DNA from: Bacteroidota bacterium
Lineage (GTDB): Bacteria > Bacteroidota > Bacteroidia > Chitinophagales > Chitinophagaceae
Direction: 5' to 3'
DNA: 64,000 nucleotides
Assembly: GCA_947461125.1 (NCBI GenBank)
Contig: CANHHX010000001.1
Location: 1 to 64,000 of the forward strand
Below, one piece after another: positions 54,377-63,285 of the stretch. Within the stretch, counting starts at the first letter, position 1, and every line of letters begins with the position of its first letter. Below the pieces are notes generated by a model. It worked only from the letters and a program-made list of their open reading frames with translations. It was not told the DNA's origin and searched no databases. The position numbers were made by a program, and so were the translations under genes.

Positions 54377-55816
54377 TTAAAATTGGAAATAAATAAACTG
54401 TTGCTGTTTCCCAGAAACTAATATAATAGTTAAAATAAATATATAATAAATTAACCACCGTATTCCCACATACTTGATTTTATTTGTTTTCTGAAAGGGA
54501 TGTACTCCAAATCTACTTATCCACTCAATAATTATAAAGCATATTACTAAAACTGTAGTAATTAATGGAAAATCTTGTGGAATAGTTAAGATCGAACTAT
54601 TAATTATATGCTTAACAAAATCCCAAGCAATACTAAGATTTGGTGCTCTAAAAAATATCCACGCAAAAGTTACTAATGAAAACGTAAATAAAATTTGAAA
54701 AAAATCATTAAATGAAGGTAAAATCTTATCCTTAGAAACGATTTGCAAATTTTTCCTATTTAAACCAAAGATTAAAAGAGGCAAAAAATAAACCGCATTT
54801 AAAAACCCCCAAAATAAAAAGGTCCAGTTTGCGCCATGCCAAAAACCACTTACAATAAATATGATGAATGTATTAATAATTGCCCTATACTTATTTACCT
54901 TACTGCCTCCTAAGGGTATATATAAATAATCTTTAAACCAAGATGAAAGAGATATATGCCATCTTCGCCAAAATTCTGCAATATCTCTTGAAAAATAAGG
55001 AAACGAAAAGTTTTTTAGTAGCTCTATACCGAATAATCTTGCACTACCTAGCGCAATATCAGAATAACCTGAAAAATCACAATAAATTTGAAATGAAAAA
55101 AAAACTGCTCCTAAAATTAGTGATGATGCAGAATAATTCTCATATCCATTAAAAATTTGGTTGGCATAAACAGCACAATTATCAGCAATTACAACCTTTT
55201 TGAATAAGCCCCACAATATTTGTTGTAATCCATCAATAGTTTTAGTATAATTAAAATTTCTATTTTGCTTTAACTGGGGTAACAAATGCGTGGCTCTTTC
55301 AATTGGACCTGCTACTAATAATGGGAAAAAGCTTACAAAAAGGGAATAAACAATAAAGTCTTTTTCAGGTCTTATTTTATTATTATAAGTATCGATTACA
55401 TATGATAGACCATGAAAAGTATAAAAGGAAATTCCAACAGGTAATATGATATTTAACAACCATAAACCATTAAAATTGAAACCAAGGTTTTGAACTCCTT
55501 CGGCAAAGGATGTGATAAAAAAATTATAATATTTAAAGACGCCTAAAAATCCAAGGTTTATAACTATACTCAAAAAGAGCCAATTTTTTTTCTGTGTAAT
55601 TGTTTTCGAATCAAATATTTTAATTGCTGAATAATAATCAAGTAAGGTCGAAAAGATTAATAATAACAAGAATCTAATATCCCAACAACTATAAAAAAAA
55701 TAGCTCGCTATAAGTAATAATAAATTTTTACTTGAGCTACAATTTTTAAAGACTACCCAGTATAAGATATAAACTATAGGTAAAAAAATAAAAAAGCTAA
55801 AGGAATTAAATAGCAT
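54377..55816 (-). CDS. MBOAT family O-acyltransferase (AlgI/PatA-like)
   Basis: A 479-residue membrane protein with about 11-12 helices. FGVFKYYNFF, PVGISFYTFHGLSYVIDTY (about 125-143), FSGYSDIALGSARLFGI and the histidine motif SGFWHGANWTFLFWG (about 316-330) identify the MBOAT/AlgI group. It passes an acyl group, usually acetyl, across the membrane to a partner protein encoded downstream. Its start codon shares a base with the stop of the preceding gene (TAATG). Position inside the pse block suggests O-acylation of the nonulosonic acid residue, which is inference. Confidence 0.92.
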   Translation of the reverse strand: MLFNSFSFFIFLPIVYILYWVVFKNCSSSKNLLLLIASYFFYSCWDIRFLLLLIFSTLLDYYSAIKIFDSKTITQKKNWLFLSIVINLGFLGVFKYYNFFITSFAEGVQNLGFNFNGLWLLNIILPVGISFYTFHGLSYVIDTYNNKIRPEKDFIVYSLFVSFFPLLVAGPIERATHLLPQLKQNRNFNYTKTIDGLQQILWGLFKKVVIADNCAVYANQIFNGYENYSASSLILGAVFFSFQIYCDFSGYSDIALGSARLFGIELLKNFSFPYFSRDIAEFWRRWHISLSSWFKDYLYIPLGGSKVNKYRAIINTFIIFIVSGFWHGANWTFLFWGFLNAVYFLPLLIFGLNRKNLQIVSKDKILPSFNDFFQILFTFSLVTFAWIFFRAPNLSIAWDFVKHIINSSILTIPQDFPLITTVLVICFIIIEWISRFGVHPFQKTNKIKYVGIRWLIYYIFILTIILVSGKQQQFIYFQF

Positions 55817-57585
55817 TATTTAATTTTTGTATTGGTATTTAACATATCAATTAAATCTTTGTCGGTTTTATATTTTAATTGAATATGACTGTTAATTAAA
55901 GCGATATTAGGATTATTATCAAGAAATTCAAATACTGTATGTATATTTTGTGGTTTCTTTAAATCATCTATATGCTTTTGAATTTCTAAAAATAAATCTA
56001 AATCTTCCTTATAGTCTAAAGTCAATCGATAATCCCTTATTAAGGTCGATGGTAATTGGACGAAATTTAATTTAAAATGCTCTGGATTGTTCTGAAAATA
56101 CCAAGTCATATACTCTGAATAATCCGCATTTGGAAAATGATTTTTTATTTTCCTTAAAGAACTTGCATTGATAATTTCAACAGAGGTTCCAACTGCCGAA
56201 TGCTTAGCTACTGTATAGTCAGCACCATATTCAAAATGTTTAGCCATTAAAAAATCAACGATTTCGCTTGAAACATAAGGCATATCGGCTGTCACCCTTA
56301 CAACTATATCTACTCCGAATTTATCTATAATCCCTAAATAACGAGAAATAACATCCTCGGGATGACCTCTATGAAAAATGACAGCAGGAGAATAGGTATA
56401 ATTTTCCAAAATTTTATCTGCCTCCAAATCAGATGTTGCTAAAATGGTAAAATGTGTGTCCTTAAAATTCAAGCAACTTTGCAAGCACTTTTCAACAGAT
56501 GTTAAATTCCCAATCTTCTCTAAAGACTTTTTTTCTAACCTGGTTGATTTCATTCTACAAGCTACTATAGTTGCAATTACCGCCTTTTTAAAATATTCTT
56601 TTTTTAGGGTTTTCTGAACAGGAATATTACTATTCAAAATATACTTTGTTTTTTGTAAATCTAAAATATCTTTGACACTTAATCCTGCTTGGCCAGATCG
56701 TTTAAAATCTAAATCTGAGTTAATATTAATAAGACTGCCTGAATTCAATGAATATTTACTAATCGGTATTTGAAGGCTGTTTTTAAGATATATACGTTCC
56801 CTCTCATTAATAAAAGGCTGAATTTTCAATTCAATATACTTTTTTAAATTATTTAAAAGTATATTATATTTATTAAAATCAATACTTGAAAAATTATCAT
56901 ACTTAGTTTCTAATTTACTATGCATGATATGCTTTTCAATTGCATGTGCACCATGCATTGCTGCACAAATTGGCAACCAAATTGTATCTTCAGATTCTCC
57001 ACTTGCATGGTCTGCAAAAACAATTTTATTGTTAAAATAATTTTTTAAATGGCTTATTTTACCAAAAGCACTATCCTCCAATTCAGTAGGATAGGCTTGA
57101 AAACCAACTTCAATCCATAACTCCTTTGGTTGAAGTCTTAAATTAAAAACAGATAGCCTTTCTTGGATTTCATCTATTTCTAAAGCACTAATGTTTATGA
57201 TTAGTATTTTATCGTGAATTCCGATTTTTTCTAGCCCTCTTATTATTGCTTCATTATATAATACAGACGCTTGAAGTTTTATTCCAAATATGCTAGTTTT
57301 ATTTGATTCCAAAACTTCAACACCATATTCATCAAAAAGATCTAACCAAATTTCTTTAGTTTCAAAAGCTTTTCCAATAATAGTATTCCATTCGGATAAA
57401 TCAAAATAGAGTTTCTCATACACATTATACCACTCATAGTCTTTAGTAGCAATCTTGTCAGGATGTAATGGTTGAAATTTCATTCCAACTCCTTTGATGA
57501 AACTGAACTCTTCTATTAGCGATAATATATAATCTAAACTGCCTCCATGACAATTTGCAACTTCTAAAATTTGATATGGCAGCAT
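55816..57585 (-). CDS. Fused NeuB/SpsE-like synthase and SpsF-like cytidylyltransferase
   Basis: A 589-residue two-part protein. Residues 1-250 resemble a NeuB/SpsE barrel (LEVANCHGGSLDYILSLIEE, GVGMKFQPLHPDKIA, ADHASGESEDT, GAHAIEKHIMHS). About 285-330 resembles the SAF domain (LDFKRSGQAGLSVKDIL). About 335-570 is an SpsF-type nucleotidyltransferase (VACRMKSTRLEKKSLEKIG, FHRGHPEDVISRYLGI, VRVTADMPYVSSEIVDF). It would condense a sugar with PEP and activate the product with CTP. No separate pseF exists in the window. The barrel differs strongly from pseI at 48189, so a second sugar or a non-redundant step is possible. Confidence 0.85.
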   Translation of the reverse strand: MLPYQILEVANCHGGSLDYILSLIEEFSFIKGVGMKFQPLHPDKIATKDYEWYNVYEKLYFDLSEWNTIIGKAFETKEIWLDLFDEYGVEVLESNKTSIFGIKLQASVLYNEAIIRGLEKIGIHDKILIINISALEIDEIQERLSVFNLRLQPKELWIEVGFQAYPTELEDSAFGKISHLKNYFNNKIVFADHASGESEDTIWLPICAAMHGAHAIEKHIMHSKLETKYDNFSSIDFNKYNILLNNLKKYIELKIQPFINERERIYLKNSLQIPISKYSLNSGSLININSDLDFKRSGQAGLSVKDILDLQKTKYILNSNIPVQKTLKKEYFKKAVIATIVACRMKSTRLEKKSLEKIGNLTSVEKCLQSCLNFKDTHFTILATSDLEADKILENYTYSPAVIFHRGHPEDVISRYLGIIDKFGVDIVVRVTADMPYVSSEIVDFLMAKHFEYGADYTVAKHSAVGTSVEIINASSLRKIKNHFPNADYSEYMTWYFQNNPEHFKLNFVQLPSTLIRDYRLTLDYKEDLDLFLEIQKHIDDLKKPQNIHTVFEFLDNNPNIALINSHIQLKYKTDKDLIDMLNTNTKIK

Positions 57586-57609
57586 GATTATTTATTTTTA
57601 AAAATCATT

Positions 57610-58767
57610 TTACTGATTTTTATTTGTTAAAAAAAGATTAATGCAATTAATTACAAATATTTGTTCTTCAGAAGTCAATGTTGGATACATTGGCAAACTC
57701 AAGCATTTGCTATAATATTTTTCTGCAGAAGGAAAATCTCCTTTTTTATGCCCCAATTTTTGATAGTATGGCATTGTGTGTAATGGAACATAATGTACTT
57801 GGGTAAAAATGTTATTGTCTTTTAGATAATTGTATAGCTCCAATCTATTCTCCACTTGAATTATGTACAAATGAAATGCATGCCCATCATCAAACTTAGG
57901 TAATATCACATCTTTATTATCTACAAATGCATCATTATATCTTTTCGCAATTTCTTTTCTTTTTTTCAAGCCTGCTTCGGCTCGAGTAAGTTGGCTAATT
58001 CCTAATGCACAGAGCATATCTGGCATACGATAGTTATAGCCTAATTCATGCATTTCCATATACCATCCACCATGATTTTCTACCAATTGATTTGGATTCT
58101 TTGTAATACCATGTGTCCTTAGTAATAATAATCTTTCATATAAATCTTTGTCATTAGTAGTAATCATTCCACCTTCGCCACAAGCGATATGCTTAACAGG
58201 ATGAAAAGAGAAAATTGCTAAGTCAGCAAAAGATCCATTTCCACAGAATTGCTTATTCCCTCTACTATCAATAAAATATCCCCCAGGAGAATGACAAGAA
58301 TCTTCTATAATCCAAAGGTTATATTTATTTGCAACTGACCTTATAAGCTCTAGATTAACAGCATTACCTGCAAAGTCAACGGGTATTATTCCATCAAAAA
58401 AACCTTCAGGTTTAGAAATAATTAGGGCTTCTAGTTTTTTGATATCAATCAAAAATGTTTCTGGATTAATATCAGCAAAAAAAACATTGCCGCCGCAATA
58501 TCTAATGCAATTTCCAGAAGCTGCAAAAGTTATTGGTGTTGTGATCACATTACTTTTATTAGAAACATTTAGAGCCAATGTACAAAGATGTAAAGCAGCA
58601 GTTCCATTAGCAACAGCGACTGCATATTTGGAGCCGATATAATTGGCAAATTTTTGTTCAAACTCTAACACTTTTGGACCCTGAGTCAAAAAATCACTTT
58701 GAAGTGTAGATACAACTGCGTCGATATCAGCTTGAGTAATATTTTGTTTTCCGTATGGAATGTTCAT
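57610..58767 (-). CDS. pseC: UDP-4-amino-4,6-dideoxy-L-AltNAc transaminase
   Basis: A 385-residue DegT-family aminotransferase. It starts IPYGKQNITQADIDAVVSTL, as PseC proteins do, has VANGTAALHLCTLAL, IIEDSCHSPGGYF and the PLP lysine in SFHPVKHIACGEGG (about 191-204), then NYRMPDMLCALG. PseC aminates the 4-keto product of PseB. The dehydratase gene is 10 bases upstream and the fused synthase 24 bases downstream, so the first steps of the pathway are contiguous. The bacillosamine-type alternative is less likely because the upstream dehydratase is of the soluble inverting kind. Confidence 0.93.
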   Translation of the reverse strand: MNIPYGKQNITQADIDAVVSTLQSDFLTQGPKVLEFEQKFANYIGSKYAVAVANGTAALHLCTLALNVSNKSNVITTPITFAASGNCIRYCGGNVFFADINPETFLIDIKKLEALIISKPEGFFDGIIPVDFAGNAVNLELIRSVANKYNLWIIEDSCHSPGGYFIDSRGNKQFCGNGSFADLAIFSFHPVKHIACGEGGMITTNDKDLYERLLLLRTHGITKNPNQLVENHGGWYMEMHELGYNYRMPDMLCALGISQLTRAEAGLKKRKEIAKRYNDAFVDNKDVILPKFDDGHAFHLYIIQVENRLELYNYLKDNNIFTQVHYVPLHTMPYYQKLGHKKGDFPSAEKYYSKCLSLPMYPTLTSEEQIFVINCINLFLTNKNQ

Positions 58768-58777
58768 ATAAAAAATA

Positions 58778-59779
58778 TTAACTTATTACAAATTCTTGAA
58801 TCAAATTTTTCAATTCATCAACAGTTAAAAAGTGAACGTTCTCTCCACTATTGTAATTAAACCCAACTGGTACTTTTTTAGCTTCGAATTTAATTATGAA
58901 ATCATTCAAATTGAAAACAGGGACTTGAGGTAAAATGGTATAGTACTTTCCTAAATCATATGTTGAAAATGAATCACTAACAGAAATCATTTCTTCATGT
59001 ATTTTTTCTCCTGGTCTAATGCCAACTACTTCTTGTTTACAATTTTCATCAATAGCTTTTGCTATATCTGTAATTCGATATGAAGGAATTTTAGGTACAA
59101 ACAATTCACCCCCCCAAGCATGATCCATTGCATATACAACCATCTTCACCCCATCTAATAAAGAGATATTGAATCTGGTCATATTAACATCTGTGATTGG
59201 CAAAACGCCTGTTTCCTTTTTTTTCAAAAAGAATGGTACTACACTGCCATTACTACCCATTACGTTTCCATACCTAACAACTGAAAAGCGTAAATCTCTA
59301 TTGCCTTTTATATTATTTGCAGCAATAAACAACTTATCACTTGTAAGTTTTGTTGCTCCATATAAATTTATGGGGGCACATGCCTTATCGGTACTTAGGG
59401 CTACAACTCTAGAAACATTTGTTTCTAAGCATGCTCTAATTACATTTTCAGCTCCATTAATATTGGTTTTTACGCACTCGTCAGGATTGTATTCTGCAAT
59501 TGGCACATGTTTCATCGCTGCTGCATGAATTACATAATCTATCCCTTCCATTGCTCTCTTTAATCTATCATAATCTCTAACATCACCAATAAAAAAGCGA
59601 ATATTTGGGAATACATTAGCTGGATAGTCTTGAGACATATGAAACTGCTTTTGTTCATCCCTAGAGAAAATTACTAACCTTTTTATATTAGGATGCTTTG
59701 TTAAAAAATACTTAACTAATGCTTTTCCTAATGAACCAGTACCGCCTGTGATTAAAATTTGTTTATCCTGATAAGTCAT
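58778..59779 (-). CDS. pseB: UDP-GlcNAc 4,6-dehydratase (inverting)
   Basis: A 333-residue soluble SDR enzyme that dehydrates and C5-epimerises UDP-GlcNAc, the committed step to pseudaminic acid. ILITGGTGSLGKALVKYFL at the N-terminus, IFSRDEQKQFHMSQDYP, the HAAAMKHVPIAEYNP strand and STDKACAPINLYGATKL (catalytic Asp-Lys and Tyr-x3-Lys, about 130-146) are all typical. It lacks the membrane domain of retaining PglF-type enzymes. It is preceded by a gene-free 141-base AT-rich gap after wbpE, the likeliest place for an internal promoter, though no clear -7 motif was found there. Confidence 0.95.
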   Translation of the reverse strand: MTYQDKQILITGGTGSLGKALVKYFLTKHPNIKRLVIFSRDEQKQFHMSQDYPANVFPNIRFFIGDVRDYDRLKRAMEGIDYVIHAAAMKHVPIAEYNPDECVKTNINGAENVIRACLETNVSRVVALSTDKACAPINLYGATKLTSDKLFIAANNIKGNRDLRFSVVRYGNVMGSNGSVVPFFLKKKETGVLPITDVNMTRFNISLLDGVKMVVYAMDHAWGGELFVPKIPSYRITDIAKAIDENCKQEVVGIRPGEKIHEEMISVSDSFSTYDLGKYYTILPQVPVFNLNDFIIKFEAKKVPVGFNYNSGENVHFLTVDELKNLIQEFVIS

Positions 59780-59920
59780 ATATTTAATTTTATTTAGAAA
59801 TACTAATTTTCATTATTGATATTTTATATAATAAAAAAATCGAATTTTTGTTATATTAATAAATCTATTTTTACCTGTAAGGGAATAATTGATTTTTATA
59901 GTAGAAATACCCTCCACACT

Positions 59921-61054
59921 TTATTTAAAGTATTTTTTAATCTCATTAGAAATTTTTTCGATAATATCAAATGTTAACTCTGTATGCATAGGTAATGAAA
60001 GTACAGTTGAACATAATTCTTCAGTGGTTTTTAGCGAACCAACTACTTTACCTATGCTCTTAAATGCTTCTTGTTCATTTAATGGAACAGGATAATAAAT
60101 CATAGCAGGTATTCCTGCAGATTCTAAATACTTTTTTAGTCCATCCCTTTTACCATTTTTGATTTGCACTGTATATTGATGAAATACATGTGTAGAATTA
60201 TGTGCTCTAGCAGGAGTAATCAAATCATTAATTCCAGATAAAAATTTATCATATAAGTCTGCAGCATCTCTTCTTGCTTTTGAATATTCATCCAAATGTT
60301 TCAATTTAATATTTAAGATGGCAGCTTGAATGGTATCCAATCTCGAATTAACACCTATGTATTTGTGCACGTATTTTTTTACCTGACCATGATTTGCGAT
60401 CATCTTTATTCTTTCTGCTAATTCAGTATTGTTTGTATATATGGCACCACCATCGCCATAACATCCTAAATTCTTTGAAGGAAAGAAAGAAGTACATCCG
60501 ATATCGCCCATTGTTCCCGCCTGCTTTTTGGTTCCATCTTTGAATGTGTATACTGCACCAATTGCTTGTGCTGTATCTTCAATTACATATAAATTATATT
60601 CTTTTGCAAGAGCAAGAATTGGCTCCATATCTGCACACTGCCCAAATAAATGAACCGGAACAATTGCTTTTGTTTTAGTAGAAATTGCCTGTTCAAAATT
60701 TTCACGCGTAATATTAAAATAAATAGGATTAACATCAACCATCACAGGCTTCAAATTCAATAGTCCTATTACTTCAGCAGTTGCCACATAAGTAAATGAA
60801 GGGACAATGATTTCATCTCCAGGTTCTAATCCTAAAGCCATCATTGCAATTTGAAGCGCATCTGTTCCATTAGCACAAGGAATTATGTATGCACCATTTA
60901 AATAAGAAGAAAGGTTTTGAGTAAATTCGGTTACTTGAGGTCCATTAATGAAAGCAGCATCCCTAATAGTATGTAATAAGGCTTCATCAATTTCTTGCTG
61001 AATTTTAGCATATTGACCCTTAAGGTCTACCATTTCAATTTTCAAGTTTCTCAT
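59921..61054 (-). CDS. wbpE: WbpE-like UDP-3-keto-GlcNAcA aminotransferase
   Basis: A 377-residue PLP enzyme read from the ATG at 61054; a start 30 bases further up lies inside the previous gene and is less likely. EMVDLKGQYAKIQQEIDEAL, ANGTDALQIAMMALGLEPGD, VPVHLFGQCADMEPILALA, VIEDTAQAIGAVY and the PLP lysine in TSFFPSKNLGCYGDGG (about 182-197) match WbpE closely. It aminates C3 of the sugar oxidised by WbpB, whose gene is at 41038. Next to wbpA, it marks the start of the ManNAc3NAcA pathway in this operon. Confidence 0.93.
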   Translation of the reverse strand: MRNLKIEMVDLKGQYAKIQQEIDEALLHTIRDAAFINGPQVTEFTQNLSSYLNGAYIIPCANGTDALQIAMMALGLEPGDEIIVPSFTYVATAEVIGLLNLKPVMVDVNPIYFNITRENFEQAISTKTKAIVPVHLFGQCADMEPILALAKEYNLYVIEDTAQAIGAVYTFKDGTKKQAGTMGDIGCTSFFPSKNLGCYGDGGAIYTNNTELAERIKMIANHGQVKKYVHKYIGVNSRLDTIQAAILNIKLKHLDEYSKARRDAADLYDKFLSGINDLITPARAHNSTHVFHQYTVQIKNGKRDGLKKYLESAGIPAMIYYPVPLNEQEAFKSIGKVVGSLKTTEELCSTVLSLPMHTELTFDIIEKISNEIKKYFK

Positions 61055-61064
61055 TAATCTTAAA

Positions 61065-62354
61065 TTATAATCTTGCATCAACAATCGAACGATCTAAGAA
61101 AGATTTTGTATCAAACAAAACTGCATTCTCTCCATTGCTCAATTGGTTATAATCTAGTGTTAAAAATTCCTTATGAGAAACTGCTAAAATGATTGCATCA
61201 TACTTACTTGATAACCCATCCACTAAATCAATTCCGTACTCATCTTTAACTTCATGTTTACCTGCATGTGGATCATATACATCTACGTTCATACCAAATT
61301 GAACCAATTCTTTGTAAATGTCTATCACTTTAGAATTGCGTATATCTGGACAGTCTTCTTTGAAAGTAATACCCAAAATCAAGGCTTTAGCTTGATTAAT
61401 TTTATGTCCTTTATTTATTAAAAGTTTAACCACCTTATTGGCAACAAACATTCCCATCATATCATTGACTCTTCTTCCACTCAAAATTACTTGTGGATAG
61501 TATCCTAAACTTTCAGCCTTATGTGCTAAATAATATGGGTCAACTCCAATACAATGTCCCCCAACCAAACCTGGTCTATATTTAAGAAAATTCCATTTTG
61601 TACCTGCGGCTTCTATTACATCGGTAGTATCAATGCCCATTCTTTCAAAAATCAACGCTAGTTCATTCACGAAAGAGATATTGACATCTCTTTGTGCATT
61701 TTCAATAGCTTTTGAAGCTTCGGCTACTTTTAAACTTGGCGCTTTATGAGTACCTGCAGTAATTATGCTTGCATACAAATCATCCACAACGGTTGCAATT
61801 TCTGGAGTAGAACCAGATGTAACTTTTTTAATTTTAGTAAGGGTATTCACTTTATCTCCGGGATTGATTCTTTCTGGAGAGTAACCACAGAAAAAATCTA
61901 TGTTGAACTTTAGACCAGAAAATTTCTCAAGTATGGGAACACAATCTTCTTCAGTACAACCAGGATAAACGGTTGATTCATAAATAACAATATCTTCTTT
62001 CTTTAATTTCTTGCCTAACATCTCAGAAGCTTTAATCAATGGATTGAGATCTGGTGCCTTAAACTGATCAATTGGCGTTGGAACAGTAACAATAAATATG
62101 TTACAATCGCTAAGGTCTTCAGTATCGCATGAAAAGCAAAGGCCTTTTTCTTTTCCAACATTGTAATACATAATAGCCTCATTCATTGCTATCATATCTG
62201 CTTCTTTTGTGCTATCTATACCTTTCGATAACTCTTTAACACGAGCTTCATTAATGTCAAATCCTACAACAAGGTACTTTTTACCGAATTCAATTGCAAG
62301 TGGTAAGCCTACATAACCAAGTCCAATGATTGCTATTTTTTTATCTTTTATCAT
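61065..62354 (-). CDS. wbpA: UDP-N-acetylhexosamine 6-dehydrogenase (WbpA/TviB type)
   Basis: A 429-residue nucleotide sugar dehydrogenase that oxidises C6 to the uronic acid with two [21 protein letters not shown] starts the Rossmann domain, [14 protein letters not shown] (about 124-137) follows, and the catalytic Lys and Cys are in [20 protein letters not shown] (about 252-271). The [13 protein letters not shown] form is that of the WbpA/TviB group. It feeds WbpB and WbpE and, as the only uronate-forming enzyme here, probably supplies substrate to asnB-type amidases too. It overlaps fcl by 4 bases. Confidence 0.93.
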   Translation of the reverse strand: MIKDKKIAIIGLGYVGLPLAIEFGKKYLVVGFDINEARVKELSKGIDSTKEADMIAMNEAIMYYNVGKEKGLCFSCDTEDLSDCNIFIVTVPTPIDQFKAPDLNPLIKASEMLGKKLKKEDIVIYESTVYPGCTEEDCVPILEKFSGLKFNIDFFCGYSPERINPGDKVNTLTKIKKVTSGSTPEIATVVDDLYASIITAGTHKAPSLKVAEASKAIENAQRDVNISFVNELALIFERMGIDTTDVIEAAGTKWNFLKYRPGLVGGHCIGVDPYYLAHKAESLGYYPQVILSGRRVNDMMGMFVANKVVKLLINKGHKINQAKALILGITFKEDCPDIRNSKVIDIYKELVQFGMNVDVYDPHAGKHEVKDEYGIDLVDGLSSKYDAIILAVSHKEFLTLDYNQLSNGENAVLFDTKSFLDRSIVDARL

Positions 62355-63283
62355 TTCAATATATTTTTAATAAACTCATCTATCGTTTTTTTCAATCCTA
62401 GCTCAAGAATAATTGTAGATTTCCAACCTAGATTATTAATTTTACTTGTATCCATTAATTTTCTTGGTGTGCCATCTGGCTTTGTTATATCAAATACAAG
62501 CTGCCCTTCATATCCAACTTCAGCAACTATCAACTCTGCTAATTCTTTAATAGAAACATCTGTGCCACAACCTATATTCACTAAACCCTGTTCATTATAG
62601 TTTTGTAATAAGAAGTAACTAGCTTCTGCTAAATCGTCAACATGTAAAAATTCTCTTCTTGGAGTGCCAGTACCCCAAATTGTTACCGATGGTTCATTGT
62701 TTTTTTTTGCTAAAACAATTCTTCTAATTAATGCAGGAAGGACGTGTGAATTTTCAGGATGGTAATTGTCATTGGTACCATACAAATTTGTAGGCATCGC
62801 AGAAATAAAATTACAACCATACTGTGCTCTATAACTATCACACATTTCAATACCTGCAATTTTAGCAATTGCATAGGGTTGATTTGTTGGCTCAAGATAT
62901 CCACTTAACAAGTATTCTTCTTTCAATGGTTGTGGTGCCATTTTAGGGTATATACATGAAGAACCTAAAAACAATAATTTAGTAACCTTATTCAAATAAG
63001 CCGCATGAATAATATTCGCCTCAATCATTAAGTTATCGTAAATAAATTCTGCTCTATAGGTATTGTTAGCGTGTATGCCTCCCACTTTAGCTGCGGCAAG
63101 TACCACATATGCTGGCTTTTCTTTTTCAAAAAAATCATTGACAGCTTGCTGGTTCCTTAAATCTAATTCAGCAGAAGTTCTAGTGACAATATTGTTATAC
63201 CCTTCTTTTCTTAGTTTACGCTCTAATCCAGAACCTACCATTCCTCTGTGTCCAGCTATATATATTTTAGCAGTTTGCTCCAT
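62351..63283 (-). CDS. fcl: GDP-L-fucose synthase
   Basis: A 310-residue SDR epimerase/reductase. It begins [20 protein letters not shown], with the family [20 protein letters not shown] (about 106-125) containing the catalytic Ser and Cys, and [17 protein letters not shown] (Tyr-x3-Lys). It converts the product of GMD to GDP-L-fucose. It follows gmd after two bases and overlaps wbpA by 4 bases, so it is the second gene of the visible operon. The fucosyltransferase that uses its product is probably one of the GT genes downstream. Confidence 0.95.
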   Translation of the reverse strand: MEQTAKIYIAGHRGMVGSGLERKLRKEGYNNIVTRTSAELDLRNQQAVNDFFEKEKPAYVVLAAAKVGGIHANNTYRAEFIYDNLMIEANIIHAAYLNKVTKLLFLGSSCIYPKMAPQPLKEEYLLSGYLEPTNQPYAIAKIAGIEMCDSYRAQYGCNFISAMPTNLYGTNDNYHPENSHVLPALIRRIVLAKKNNEPSVTIWGTGTPRREFLHVDDLAEASYFLLQNYNEQGLVNIGCGTDVSIKELAELIVAEVGYEGQLVFDITKPDGTPRKLMDTSKINNLGWKSTIILELGLKKTIDEFIKNILK

Positions 63284-63285
63284 TC

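Noticed and set aside
58778-59779. PglF-type retaining dehydratase for the PglC/D/E trio
   Set aside because: It is a soluble, short PseB-type enzyme next to pseC and lacks the membrane domain.
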